From Rhynochetos jubatus (taxonomy: Eukaryota > Chordata > Aves > Eurypygiformes > Rhynochetidae): 64,000 nucleotides of DNA. Both the position numbers and the translations under genes were made by a program. The notes beneath the pieces are model-generated. The model was not told the DNA's origin, made no database searches, and saw nothing but the letters and a program-made list of their open reading frames with translations. The DNA is taken from contig CM050690.1 in NCBI GenBank assembly GCA_027574665.1, positions 42,337,665-42,401,664 on the forward strand. The letters are read 5' to 3'. Positions 38,386-49,992 of this stretch are shown in pieces. Position 1 is the stretch's first letter. Every line of letters starts with the position of its first letter.

Positions 38386-38424
38386 AATCCTTTTCCAAAG
38401 ATTAGCAACCTCTTCATTAGGCAG
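38386..38424. other. Junction between the nested CR1 and its host CR1
   Basis: About 40 bases containing two near copies of TTTTCCAAAGATTAG / TTTTCAAAGATTAG around 38375-38410, where the 5' end of the minus-strand CR1 meets the plus-strand CR1. The short repeat could be a by-product of the insertion (template slippage or a small duplication). The exact edge cannot be placed. Confidence 0.5.
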
Positions 38425-39020
38425 AGCATTGCCAGTATGTCAAGGAATCTGATCCTTCCCTTCTACTCAGCACTGGTTGTACATATCTGGAGTGCTGGGT
38501 CCTGTTATGGGCTCCCCAGTACAGGAGAAGCATGCACATACTGGAGTGAGGCCAGACAAGGTCCACTAAGATGAACGAGGAAGTGAAGCATATCTCATGT
38601 GAGGAAAGGCTGAGAAAGTTGGGACTCAAGAGGAGGGGAGGGAGGTAAAGGAAAGGGAAGTGAATCTTCTCCATGTTTATTTATACTTGATGGGAAAGGT
38701 TGAAGAAGAGACTCAGAATGTCTCTCTGAGAGGGCAATCAACAATGTACAGAAAATAAAATAAAATAAAGAAAATTCTGTTTACAATTAAAAAGAAAATA
38801 AAAGAAAACAAACCAAATCAAAATTTTTTCAGCCTGAGGATTGTCAAACAGTAGCACAGACTACCTAGTCAGGCTGTGGAATCTCCGTCTTCGGAAATAC
38901 TTAAACCCACCTGTACACAGCCCTGCGTAACCTGTTGTTCCTAACCCTGCTCTGAGCAGGTGTAGAACTATAACGTCTCCAGAGGTACTGCCCAGCCTCA
39001 GCCACTCCACCATTCTGTGA
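38425..39020 (+). mobile_element. Old CR1 LINE, 3' part (continuation)
   Basis: The older plus-strand CR1 resumes here: AGAGCATTGCCAGTATGTCAAGG, CTTCTACTCAGCACTGGT, GGAGTGCTGGGTCCTG, GGCTCCCCAGTACA and CATGTGAGGAAAGGCTGAG are ordered CR1 words that directly continue the text broken at 36916. The element ends with CCACTCCACCATTCTGTGAT (38999-39020), the CR1 3' terminus. An A-rich stretch (about 38753-38828) is not part of normal CR1 and looks like later expansion or insertion. No intact coding remains. Confidence 0.9.
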
Positions 39021-41624
39021 TTTTTTTAGCAACTTCTCTAATAATATACTCAGTATATATCAGCACTTCAAGAACTTCCTTTTTTTAATATTATGACCCC
39101 ATCCTTTTTTTTTTTTTTAAGGTAGAGAGTATTGATAAAGTTATATGAGCCTCATCTTGCTCACTATGAAGCCAGTGGGTTAAAAGCTGCCTGCTTATAT
39201 AGCTGATGACGATATATTGCTGGTTTATTGTTGATATTTTTGAATAAAAACATTTTTAAACATATGAGTGTAGTAGTATATTTTCTTCATTTTTTTCTCA
39301 TGCTGTTTTACCCCATGGGATCTGTAATTTTTCTTGTTCGTTATTTCCTTTTTCTGATTCTCTCATTGCTGTTGCAATGTCAGCTGAACTTTATACTCCT
39401 CATGAAGCCAATATGATTTGTTGCACAAATAGTGACAGCAGACCCTGAATCTGTAACTGTAAATTTCCTTTTGCTCCCATGGTAGAGTTTGTTTCATACT
39501 AATTTCAAACCTTCTGTGTGATATGTTCTGTCTTAACAATTTAATACGACCTGTTGGGTTTCATGTGGAGATCAGATAGAAAGTTGGTATGTCATTCATG
39601 ATGAAATATACATTAATGACAAAAAGATAGTATTTTTCAAAATTGTGTCCTCACTTGCTCATTACCATAAACCACCACCATACAAATGTGAACTGTTATA
39701 GATGACACCGGAAGCTAAGCTCATTGATTAGTTCTCTTTATGACACGTAGCCAGAGAACAAGTAGTAATTAGGCTAAACTTCAACTTTGCAAATTGCCAT
39801 TCATTTGCTAGCTCACGACCTTTGTGGCACAAGAAGTAAATACTTGAGGTCATATATACTAGGAGAAATCCATGCCCTCAGGGCCAAAAGAAACTGGGAA
39901 GGAATTGTGTCTCAGAAAGGGAATTAGTGTCACTCATTGTTTTGCACAGCTGCCTCTAGCAACAATCGTAACTTGTTTCTCTTTTAAGTCTAAACTTACA
40001 GAACACCCCTGTGAGGAGCATGTAGCTGACTGCTTCCTTGTAAGGCAAACATTACTACCTCAGCTTGTTGTTTCTTGCCTATTCATAATGACTCTGTTAT
40101 TACCTGTTCATGTTCTCATGCAGTATTCATAATACATGAGAACTTGGTGAGCCGCATCAATGATTGAATATATCAAATATTTAGTGATAGTTGTGTATGA
40201 TTGAATAATTCAGGACTAAATAATTGCAGTATTCAGTGGAAGTTCCATAAGGGGTTATACAACGTCCGTAATGCATGAGCTGTCTAAGGCTATTACTGTA
40301 TTTTCAGACCCAAGATCCACTCTGAATTCTTGGGGTTGTGTGGATGTGCTGGATGTGTTGTGATATATGCTACAGTAAGACACAGAGTCACCTGCATGGC
40401 CACTTCCAGAGGCCGTCATCTGCTGGGAAATCTGTGCACATAGGTAAGATGGGATCTAACTGACTCAGAAGCCTTGAATCCTGCACAGGGGCATAAATGC
40501 AGACACAGAAGGGAAGTGAGATACAACCTCATAGACTTCACCTGCTCTTGAGCACCATGTACATAAATATTACATGCCACAACCAAATTATATTAAAGAA
40601 AAATTTGATTTCATTAGGATTGGGGTTTTTCCCCATAGTTATAATCTCCAAAGTCTGCACAGGACAAGTTACCTCTTTTTTCTCCCAGTGAATCTTTAAG
40701 AAAGCTTTATTTTATTGGGTCAGTGCTCTTAAATTAATGTTGGTAAGGAAAACCTTGATTAATCCCCTTTTACATGGAAAAGACTTGTCAGTTAATAGTA
40801 ATACATGTTATGAAACACAACATGTTAGTTTGGGGAAATATACAATTATGTCCAAATGTTTCAAAATTTTACATAGATGAAAATTAATATTAAGCCCACT
40901 ATTTTTAGAAATCTGAGGTGAAAATATTTCCTTGTGTGTGTTTCCAATTAACAGATTTTATCCTGTTTTCTTCACTTTCCTAACCTCCCCCCACCCCAGA
41001 ATAAAGGCAATGATGTATATTTCAAACCTATTCCAAGCTGAATACCAAGAGTGTAATTCAGGTGAGGTGTACTACTTCCATTCATAAATCACCTGAAGAC
41101 TGCTTTTGTGTCAGCAGAACTCTTCAATTGAATTACATGCTTCTACTCTATCAAGGAGCATCTATATCACATTACAAGGTGACAGAATTCGCTCTGTGAT
41201 AAGGCTGAACTGTGAAATCTCTGTAGCGTTGCTTTTCAGAAACTTTTGTCTCAATAACTGCAGCTGGAGTTTAGTTCACAGTGGCATGGTTAATTGTCAG
41301 CTTCTGCTTCACTCATAAAATAGATCACTCTTCAAGTATACCCACATTTAAAGAATTTGTTTCTCCTGGAGCATCAAAGTTAATTTGGGACTATCCTGGA
41401 TTTTCATTATCATCTAGTCCCTAACCTGAGTGACCAAAACTTTCTAAATCATCTAGTTTGTGTATTATTGAAGAATAAACCAGATGATAGACAATTTGAG
41501 GACCAATTCAATATATACTGTAATGTTATTGGGCTTGGATTTTATTCCTTACTGTGTTGTATTTTCCTGTTCTCATTTCCTCTAAGTTTCCACTATTTTA
41601 AAATTGAAATATATGGATCTGATT
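39021..41624. other. Noncoding DNA without recognised features
   Basis: AT-rich. The frames at plus 39872-40132 and 40497-40691 have no recognised domains. A short C-rich spot (CCTCCCCCCACCCC, near 40985) has only two C runs. No repeat family was identified. Confidence 0.5.
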
Positions 41625-41690
41625 AAAAAACAAACAAGTAAACAAACAAACAAAAAAACCCCAACAAACCAAAACCCACAACTAAACAGA
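41625..41690. repeat. A/C-only low-complexity tract
   Basis: Sixty-six bases almost free of G and T on the plus strand, mainly AAAC/CAAA units followed by AACCCCAACAAACC text. Confidence 0.9.
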
Positions 41691-42611
41691 TAATCTGGTT
41701 TTATACAGATCTAAAAATTATGACAAACATCGCTATGTCATGGATAAGAGACTTAGTTGGAAATGTTTTTAAATTTAAGATTTTTATGTCTCTAGTCTCC
41801 ATTTGTAGTATGGGATTAATCATGTACTCATTTCATTGCTCAGATTAAACAATAAAAAATCCTAAATTTAAACTAAATGCATGGCCAAAAATGAAAAAAT
41901 CTGTCTAGTCCCTCTCTCTAAAAGATTTCATGGTGAATCATACTATACCTTTAACTAGTCCAATCCCTTCAGTATTTTCATTTTCCTATGCATGTTTTCT
42001 CTCCTTACACTCCAAACCCTATCACTATTCCTTGACATTGTAAGAAAATTCAGGGCCTTTTACTGCTACATGAAAGGCAACTAACTAATAAGCTATCAAC
42101 CACTGTAGAGTAAGATCTTGCACAAGGAGAGTTCCCACAGACAGATGGTTATCTCAGAAATTGGGGGTGGGGAGGAGAGAGAAATAAGAGCCCAGAGGAA
42201 AAAAATACTCACTTTCTTTAGCATCCTGCATATCCTGTTAGACTGCTTATGCCTACAGCCAGATCCACTCCTCAGAGGAATGCTTTAAAAAATTATAATC
42301 ACTGAATGTGTTGAACTTATAGCACACCCAAAAAGCATATGAATAATTCTGCATTTTAGAACATAGTCTGAATAGTGTTCAATAGATAAGGCATGGAGAT
42401 AAAAATAAAAACAGAGTAAATATATAAATAGCTGCTTGATAATGAGCACTCAGACACTGAAGTCAAGAGTCCTCTGGTGAAAAGAGTATGTTATAGTGTA
42501 GAGATTCTAATTAAATAATTATGTGCAGAAAAGCTGCAAAAGCAAATCTGAAACTGGGATCTCTAACTTCTGAGTGCCTGATTTAGCAGCTTTAAGGTTG
42601 TTTTATCATAT
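41691..42611. other. Noncoding DNA without recognised features
   Basis: AT-rich DNA between the A/C tract and a CR1 relic. I see nothing further in it. Confidence 0.5.
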
Positions 42612-42733
42612 ATCATAGAGTCACAGATTATCTTGATTAGGAAGGGAAACACAATGATCATTGAGTGCAAGTCATTGTTCCTCACAGGACAAACTGAAGT
42701 GAAAACACATGACTAAGAGCATTGCCTAGCTAC
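42612..42733 (-). mobile_element. CR1 LINE relic, short 3' end (ancient)
   Basis: The plus-strand text begins ATCATAGAGTCACAGATTATC, an inverted CR1 tail. It passes through AAGGGAAACACAATGATCATTGAGTGCAAGTC and ends with ACATGACTAAGAGCATTGCC, which matches the 'cacatgnctnagagcattgtcc' block of older CR1 families. It is only about 120 bp, highly diverged, and without coding content beyond a few codons. Confidence 0.75.
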
Positions 42734-44581
42734 AAATGTCTGCATTTAAAATTATAGAAAAGAATTTCAAATAACATAATAAAAAGAGTCAAAATTCCTA
42801 GCTGAGCTTGGGAAATTAATCCGACTGCTGACTAATACATAGGTTGAATCCCAGTCAAGGAAAATATTCTTGGTAATGAAAAACACCGAGAAGGTGGCAA
42901 AAATTAAGTAAGCTGTTTTGACACCATATAAATCAAAGTCATAGTTACTGCAAGACAAATGATTGATTGATACATGTAGACAATTGAACTTCATAGCAAA
43001 CTAGAAAAGTGTCAGATACACTTAATATTTAGAAATATCTATTCTCTAAACTCAAAAACGTTAGAGCAGTAATCAAAGTACATCTTAGTTGCTACTTTAT
43101 TCTGAAGGATTCTTTCTGGTGGGTTGATTGTGTTTGCCTTCAAAGATAAGTTTTAGAGACAAGATAAGGTCTTTTTGATCTGGCTGGATATTTGTTTAGG
43201 TCTTCATAAGATGTTACTTCACAACAATATTCACAAAGGGTACCCTAGCCTCCTGATGGGATACACTTGAATTAGTGAAGAACTGTAACACAAACAGAAT
43301 TTTTGAGAGGAAATCTGATTTGATGTTAGTGTTCTCTCTTTCCAATATGATATGGGCCAAAAAACCAACACTTGTGGAAGACACCAAAGATATTGTGCAG
43401 ACCTCAGGGACCACTGTAAGAAGTCTTTTCCTTCAAAACTCTATAGAGGGATTTAGAATAGGAAAGACTATTACTGATGCTCTGAAATTTACTCAAAGTC
43501 TTACTAACTCTATGCCACAGATATTAATCGACATGAAGGAGGACTTGGGAAAAAAGTGTTTCTCCCACTGGTTCAAGCCTTGTCTTTGAGTAAGTAATTA
43601 TATCTGTCTTTATTTGTCCCAATGAAAAATGGAAGATAATGAGGATCATGCTCTTCATAAAATACTTTAAGATCTCCAAATTAGAAAAGGCTGTACAAGT
43701 TTTATTGACTTTTTCAGGGAACAGCAAAAGTGTCTTTCTCTGGAAGAGAAGGTGAACAAGAAGCCCCAGGGACAACTTTTGGGTACCCCATAGTACCTGA
43801 ATAAGGTGGGCAGAATTGGCGGCACAGGTGAATCGTATCAAATAGTTACCTTGGAGCACATGTGGAAAATATCCTACAAAGGAGGTTTTCACTGAGAGTT
43901 TCACTGTCAGCACTGACAGGTTGAGAAAAACTTGAGTGTCTACTTTCTTGTAATTACATATTCTTGGTTAATTGGTTGTCACCTCAGGAGAATATTCTTA
44001 ATAGTACAATTATTATTCAAGTTGTTCAATATTTTTATACGATTATCAATTTGTTCTTAATATTGAGAATCTATTATAACAATTTCAGTATTATTAGACA
44101 AATGATCATTTTGTGAAACAGAGGACCAATCTCTATAGAAGTATGAAAATGCCATGTTTCGAGAAAACCAGCATTTCACAAGTGAGGTAAGACAACTACA
44201 GTACTGGGCTTTCACAGCATGATGTGGTTGATTTCTCAAGGTTATTATGAAGTCCAGGAGGAAATGGACAAAGTAGAGAAGCGAAAGTCATACCTTGGAA
44301 TGAAAAAATTGACTGCCTGGATGTTATGTTTTTGCTTTCTGCTTGAATACTTTAATAACGTTTCACTGCATGGGGACAGACTTGCTGTGGCATTGCTGAT
44401 CAAAATTTGTTTCATTATACTAATGCTGTCTCTCTATATGTCACTTGCAGTTGGTATGTATTGATTATACTGACAATGGTAATAACGATCAAATTGCATT
44501 ATGTATCAGATGAAAATGTGTATGATTCATCATCCATATGATTGTGATGTGCTCTATTGTATTTCATCATGGAAACTATCT
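42734..44581. other. Noncoding DNA without recognised features
   Basis: Two opposed open frames lie here (plus 43275-43589, minus 43524-43913). Neither has a recognisable domain or a supporting context, and they overlap tail to tail. No repeat family was recognised. Confidence 0.5.
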
Positions 44582-45190
44582 TGGTTTAGTGCCAGTAAGC
44601 AACCAAGTACCACACAGCCGCTTCCTCCCCTCTGCCTTTCCCTCCCCCATGTAGGATGGGGGATAGAATCTGAGGAGAAAGATAGGAGAACATGTGGGTT
44701 GAGATAAGAACAGCTTAATAATTGAACATAAGTGAAATAAAATAATTATACTAATAATACTAATATGATTATTACTAATATGTAGTTAAAATAATACTAC
44801 TGCTAATAATAATTATAATAATATGTAATTAAAAAAAGAAAGAGGGGAAGGAAAACAAAATGATACAACTAATCACTACCAGCCGACTGATGCTCAGTCA
44901 GTCCTTAAGCAGCAATTTCCCTCCTAGCCAACTCCCCAGCTTATATACCAAGCATGATATTTGATGTCACAAAATACCTTTGGTCAGCTGTGTCCCCTCT
45001 CCAGCTTCTTGTAGAGAAGAAGCTGGGAACATAGGTGCAGTATCAGAAACTGAAAAAGTCCTTGACTTGGTATAAACAATCCTCAGCAACAACTCCAAAC
45101 AGTAGTTAATCAATATTAGCATAAATCAAAAACATAACCTCATACTAGCTACTGTGAAGAAAATGAACTCCATCCTGACTAACACCACCA
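44582..45190 (-). mobile_element. Solo LTR of an avian endogenous retrovirus (fossil)
   Basis: About 610 bp matching, by memory, a very common avian retroviral LTR read on the minus strand. Plus-strand marks in order are GGTTTAGTGCCAGTAAGCAACCAAG, CACACAGCCGCTTCC, GTGGGTTGAGATAAGAACAG, an AAT-trinucleotide-rich part (about 44725-44835), CCAGCCGACTGATGCTCAG, CCAACTCCCCAGCTTATATACC, CAGCTTCTTG, AAAAAGTCCTTGACT and CATACTAGCTACTGTGAAG. The minus strand has a TATATAA promoter box at 44941-44947, as expected between the U3 and R parts. No internal retroviral genes adjoin it, so it is a solo LTR left by recombination. It is diverged, I could not see a clear target duplication, and it is probably of moderate age. 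The family name (ERVL or ERVK-like) is uncertain. Confidence 0.85.
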
Positions 45191-45298
45191 GAGATGCAAA
45201 TATAAAACACCCACGTTCACTCTCACACACACTAATTATTGCCAATCTTGTGTTTTTTTCAGCAGAGATCTTTCCTGCTGGCAGGAAAATTCAGATCT

Positions 45299-45405
45299 GT
45301 ACATACATATATATCTGTATTTATCTATACACACATATATATTTCTGTGTATATGTACATAAATACCTATATGTACATGCATTGGTCTACATTCATATAT
45401 TCTTC
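45299..45405. repeat. Imperfect TA/CA microsatellite
   Basis: TACATACATATATATC...ACACACATATATATTTC...TATGTACATAAATACC text, an alternating purine/pyrimidine-rich simple repeat. A CR1 tail follows directly, and CATATATATATG appears again just behind that CR1. Confidence 0.8.
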
Positions 45406-45409
45406 TAGG

Positions 45410-45612
45410 AGGGGGTTGTGAGGCACTGGAACAGGTTGCCCAGAGAAGCTGTGGATACCCCATCCCTGGCTGTCTTCAAGGCCAAGCTGGATGAGGTTTT
45501 GAGCAACCTGGTCTAGTGGAGGGTGTCCCTACCCATGGCAGGGGGGTTGGAACTAGATGATCTTTAAGGTTCCTTCCAATCCAAACCATTCTATGATTCT
45601 GTGATTCTATGA
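45410..45612 (+). mobile_element. CR1 LINE, short 3' end
   Basis: Plus-strand CR1 of about 200 bp. It opens in the last codons of the reverse transcriptase and reads [18 protein letters not shown], then FKAKLDEVLSNLV and a stop, with no break. The 3' UTR follows: GGAGGGTGTCCCTACCCATGGCAGG, GGTTGGAACTAGATGATCTTTAAGGTTCC, and the repeat tail ATTCTATGATTCTGTGATTCTATGA. This tail type differs from that of the copies at 6878 and 36917, so it is another CR1 subfamily. It is strongly 5'-truncated and only lightly diverged from the usual sequence. Confidence 0.95.
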
Positions 45613-46230
45613 ACATATATATATGTAGAAATAAATGTTACCAAAGAAACCCAAACATCTTTATGACTGTCTCGGCATGAGTGTGACTCAATCCCTTTCT
45701 TCTCCTTTTTTTTTTTTTTGCTTTGCTTTTCAGTTGTATTCAGGTTGAGCACATCTATATTTTCTACTTAATTGCCTAATGAGACCCTCATAGAGACTCT
45801 AAATTTCAGATAATTTTATAGGACCCTGTGTTTCTTTGCTACAATTGCAGAACTCCGGTTGTTGGTATAGACTCTTGTTCTCTCATTTGCCTAACTGCAG
45901 GATGAAAGCATTGAAAGTACTTTTATTTCTAGCAGCACACTGTTTCCACAGGTACCACAATCATCTTTGTCATTAATATTTTCAATTAAAATAACCTTAT
46001 TTCTTTTTCTCTTACTTATTTCTTGATCATTTATTTAGCTTTCAGAAATTGGTTTGTAAACAGGATACTGCAAATTATTAACACAAATAACCTGCAGAAG
46101 CCAGAGGTTTTCATTTAGTACCAGCTGAGTGGATAAAGCTGATTTTATGGCAAAAAAATAAGAGCAAGGACATCTTCGTGGTGTTTGTAAAAAAGGGGAA
46201 AAAACATCTCCTCAAGGGGCATACGAAAAC
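45613..46230. other. Noncoding DNA without recognised features
   Basis: Contains a T run near 45707-45719. Nothing else was recognised. Confidence 0.5.
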
Positions 46231-46265
46231 AGGAAGGGAAAGGAAGGGAAAGGAAGGGAAGGGAA
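46231..46265. repeat. AGGAAGGGAA minisatellite
   Basis: Three exact copies of AGGAAGGGAA (46231-46260) followed by a partial GGGAA. The plus strand is all purine over this stretch. Confidence 0.9.
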
Positions 46266-48732
46266 TGTGTAACATGGAAAGCATAGTAATAAATTGCTAG
46301 TCACAGAGGTAACAAAGCTGCAAGATACTACTGTCTGTCAAAAAAATCTAGTTCAATATATGTATGAATTTCCTACAATTTCAGATGTTTGATAAAGACA
46401 TAGTCAACACTGGGCCTGTTGCTAGTAGCAGCTTTTTTATCATGCTTTCCTGTATTGCAAAATGGGAGAATAATTTTTAGCAATGACTGCACCACATACT
46501 GCAAAGACATTCCTATAGACTGTGTATTTCCGCTTTCTTATGGCACTTTTCAGTACAGAAGGGAGCAAAAATATAGTCAATTTTAACTGTTCTTTATCAA
46601 GGAAGTGACTAGCTATTCTCCATATGCCCTACCCGCCAATGATGATGCTCTAGAAAAGTCATATTAGAATGAAGAATTTACCTGAGAAACAGCAATAATA
46701 TCAAAACCATCCAGGAAAAGGTGCTGGTCCAACTTTTGCTAGGTTGTTTTGGGAAACCCCCTTGAAATGTGTGAATCAGGGTTCAGAAAATTCAGCAATA
46801 AACTTTACAGTTTGATAGTGAGCTAGTAAGAGTCTTGAATTTAGAGTGTTTGTCAGATGCATTTATATCATTACTCTAATGACCAAAACCAGCTTCCAGG
46901 ATACTACATAAAGTAAGAATCTTTTACCATCTTCTCCAAGTTCACTCATAGTAAAATAAAAAAATAAATAAATGAAGGAAGCAGAAGCTGTACACTTGTG
47001 TGTGTGGTGGGAGACCCTGTTTGCAAGGCTCTTTCTTTACCACATTTAATATTTAATCATTTAATATACTGAAATTCCACAGTACCTGGGTTTCAGGTTC
47101 ATTTCAACATCACTTAATGCTGCCTGGATGAGCACACGTCCATGTGAAAAGATGACTTAATACTACCTCAGAGAAAAGCAACATGTTAGAAAGACATCAC
47201 TATACTTTTTTACCCTATTTTCCAACTTAGTCTTTAGATGCCATTTTGTTTTCAGTAGAAGCTGTGTCAGAAACCTCCCAAAACAGACAATGTTGAAAGG
47301 AAGGGTGGCCATTTGCACCTCTAAATAGGTATCATCTTCAGAAATGGAGACAAGTTTTTCTGGCTCATTGATTAGCCATCTGTATTTCTGGGTCATGTAA
47401 TTAATTTCTCCTGGAGCAGTAAGCAAAGCTACTATTCCTGTTGTCTTGACTTGCTCCCTCTACCTTCATTAAAATAATAACATATATTTCATTTTCATCA
47501 ACAGTAATCACACCAGCTGAATTTGAGCAAGTTGTGGCAAATATCCACCATAGCTATAGTAAGGATGGTAAAATTTACTTGTTTCTAGGGCCTGTGTTTG
47601 TGATATACACTATATACCTGCTGTCTAGGTTTCTGTCATAGATAAAGCTGCTGATCAAATTAGTAACAGGCAGCAAGCAGAATCCCATACATTAGTACAT
47701 TTCTTTTCTCCTCTTCTTCCTTTTTCTCTACAACCAAATAGTTTTGAATTGGTTTCTAAGTGAGATTCATTTGACCCTGAACAGTGCAGTATATTCATTC
47801 CAACCCCCAGTTTTGGAAGTGATGATGTTGTTCTTGTTTCATTATGTAATGCACTTGGTTCCCCAGGGGAATATGTGTGCCCAGGGAGAGGGCATGTGCA
47901 CATATTCATGTCTGTTCCAGAAAAAAAGAAAAGGCAGAAGACCATAAGGAGTGAACATTGCTGGAGAGACTCCTTTTTATTATGGTGCTGAATTTCCCTC
48001 GAATATTACAGTAAGATTAAATAAAGTAGGAGAAAATTTTACAAATGAGTCAACAGCCAGGAATCTCTCAGTGTTGTCATACAAATGAACAGTACTCTGG
48101 AGTAAAGTAAATTAATTCAGTAAAGCCCAATCACACTGTTCACATGAAGCAAAAGATTTTTTTCATAGCTGGGAGCCATTGATACAACGCAGTTTAATTT
48201 CTTTTATGAACATGTCAGAATTTATTTAAGACCAATAACATTTACTGAGTACTTTTTCTGAATGAAATTCAGGCATAACAATGAAAATTTATGAAGACTT
48301 AAAAAAAAAATCAGATACATTGTACTACACAGAATTTTTCTTAGCTTAAAAATATCAGAAAAATGGTTTTCTTTCATTACAATATCTTTGTCTCAAAAAA
48401 AAAAAAAAAAAATTATTTAAACACATTTAATTTGCTGTGCTGTCATTTGCCAGTACCTGAATTCTGGTTTATTTGAGGACATGCTGCCTAGGCAAATACA
48501 GACTATTTATGTTTATATTAGGGTAACATTAGTGGATCCACCATGCACATTATTTTATCAGTTTAATCACTTGGGTTTAAATTCTCCCACAGGACATTTT
48601 CTCCCCCTGAATTTCTGGATGTCACTGAATGTAAACAAAACATTTGAAAGTTTATTCATTGGAAAGTCAATATGATGGTAATTTATTAACAGACGTCATA
48701 GAATAATAATTTCAAAGAAAAGATGCTGTTAC
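46266..48732. other. Noncoding DNA without recognised features
   Basis: AT-rich. Holds an AAAT-type simple patch near 46953-46977 and an 18-base A run at 48395-48412. The frames at minus 47163-47426 and 47655-47945 lack any family signature. Confidence 0.5.
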
Positions 48733-48791
48733 AAAACAACAACAACAACAAAAACCTAAACACAACTGAAAAAAAAAAAGAAAAAAAAAAG
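48733..48791. repeat. A/C then A-only low-complexity tract
   Basis: CAACAACAACAACAAAAACC text running into two 10-11 base A runs separated by G. Confidence 0.85.
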
Positions 48792-49870
48792 ACAGAATGG
48801 CTTAAAAAACATTATACTGAATTTTGGTAAAGCATTTGATGGAATATGTTTTTTTCAGGTTTGACTCCACACTTCAAGGGAGTAGTAGGAGAGAGTACAG
48901 AGAAAAGCAGTAAAGACCATATGCTTCAGTCTATGTTAATACTTTAGTCTAAAGGACTGGTAGGGATAAGGACAGAAGTCTTCAAGTATAGAAGTCTTTA
49001 AGTTTATAACATATGAGCATAATTTTTTCATTTATATGAAAAAAGAACAGGAAATAATAATCTAAAAGTCAATGATATAAGTTCCCATTAGATGTCAGGA
49101 AAGATATTTAATACAACATGAACAACAAATGGACAGGCTGACTAGTCTGTATGGTCTGTATATAAGTGGCTAATCAAGTATCTTTATGGGAAGGGTAGAA
49201 GGTACTTGAGTTCCTTAGAAACTGCACTATACAAAAAGGTAACCTATATTTTCCTGTCATGGTCTCAGTTTGTTGCATTCAAAAAATGTAGCTTAAAATG
49301 TTGATTTAAAGGATAATTTCTATATATCCCATAGTCCTCATACCAACATTTTGCTCAAACATTTTGTTTAAACCCTGCTGTGTTATGCACATGTGAAAGT
49401 CCTAATTTGGACCAAAAGGTCAGGTAATGTAATATTGTCTATTTTAGTTATGTATAAGGTCTCCCTGCAAGAATAAAAATAATGAAATCTGTTATCCTGG
49501 TAAGAAAAAGAAATATTTATTTCAGACATGTTCTGAAAGTACCAAGTTACAAAGTATTTTGTGTGAAGAAAACCATTTTTTTTCATAATTCTTATAACTT
49601 ACTTGTGCAACATAAATCACAGTTCCCTTAAACTCTGGTTTCAAACCCTCCACATGGATTCATATTTGTCGTACTAACTATTCAGACAAAAAATGATGGT
49701 ATTCTGTCATTCATTTAGATAAAGTTATGTTGGAAACCTCTTAATAATATATCTTCATTGTTCAGGTAAAGTGCTGAAATCTCTTTTGGCCTGAGAAAAT
49801 GTCTTTAGAGTATATAGTTCTCCACACATATTTAGATTTTCTGTTACTTCAGTAGCAATATTTCCCCATT
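48792..49870. other. Noncoding DNA without recognised features
   Basis: AT-rich unique-looking DNA. No repeat or exon was identified. Confidence 0.5.
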
Positions 49871-49992
49871 AAAAACAAACAAACAAACCAAACCCAACTA
49901 ACCAGACAAACAAAATCTCCCAAACAAACAAACCAAAACCCAGCCTAAACCCAAAAACCTCACCAAACCAACCAACAAAACACAAACATCTC
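49871..49992. repeat. A/C-only low-complexity tract
   Basis: About 120 bases with only two G and a handful of T on the plus strand. It is built from CAAA, CCAAA and AACCC units. Confidence 0.9.

Noticed and set aside
43275-43913. Opposed frames (104 and 129 codons) as a fossil gene or virus-derived fragment
   Set aside because: No motif of any known family could be seen in either translation.
44582-45190. Remains of internal retroviral genes beside the LTR
   Set aside because: Neither flank shows retroviral coding similarity, so only a solo LTR is called.
46231-46265. CRISPR-like or regulatory repeat array
   Set aside because: Contiguous 10-base purine units without spacers; an ordinary minisatellite.
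48690-48712. 'TCATAGAATAATAATTTC' as an inverted CR1 tail
   Set aside because: Too short, and the following bases do not match CR1.
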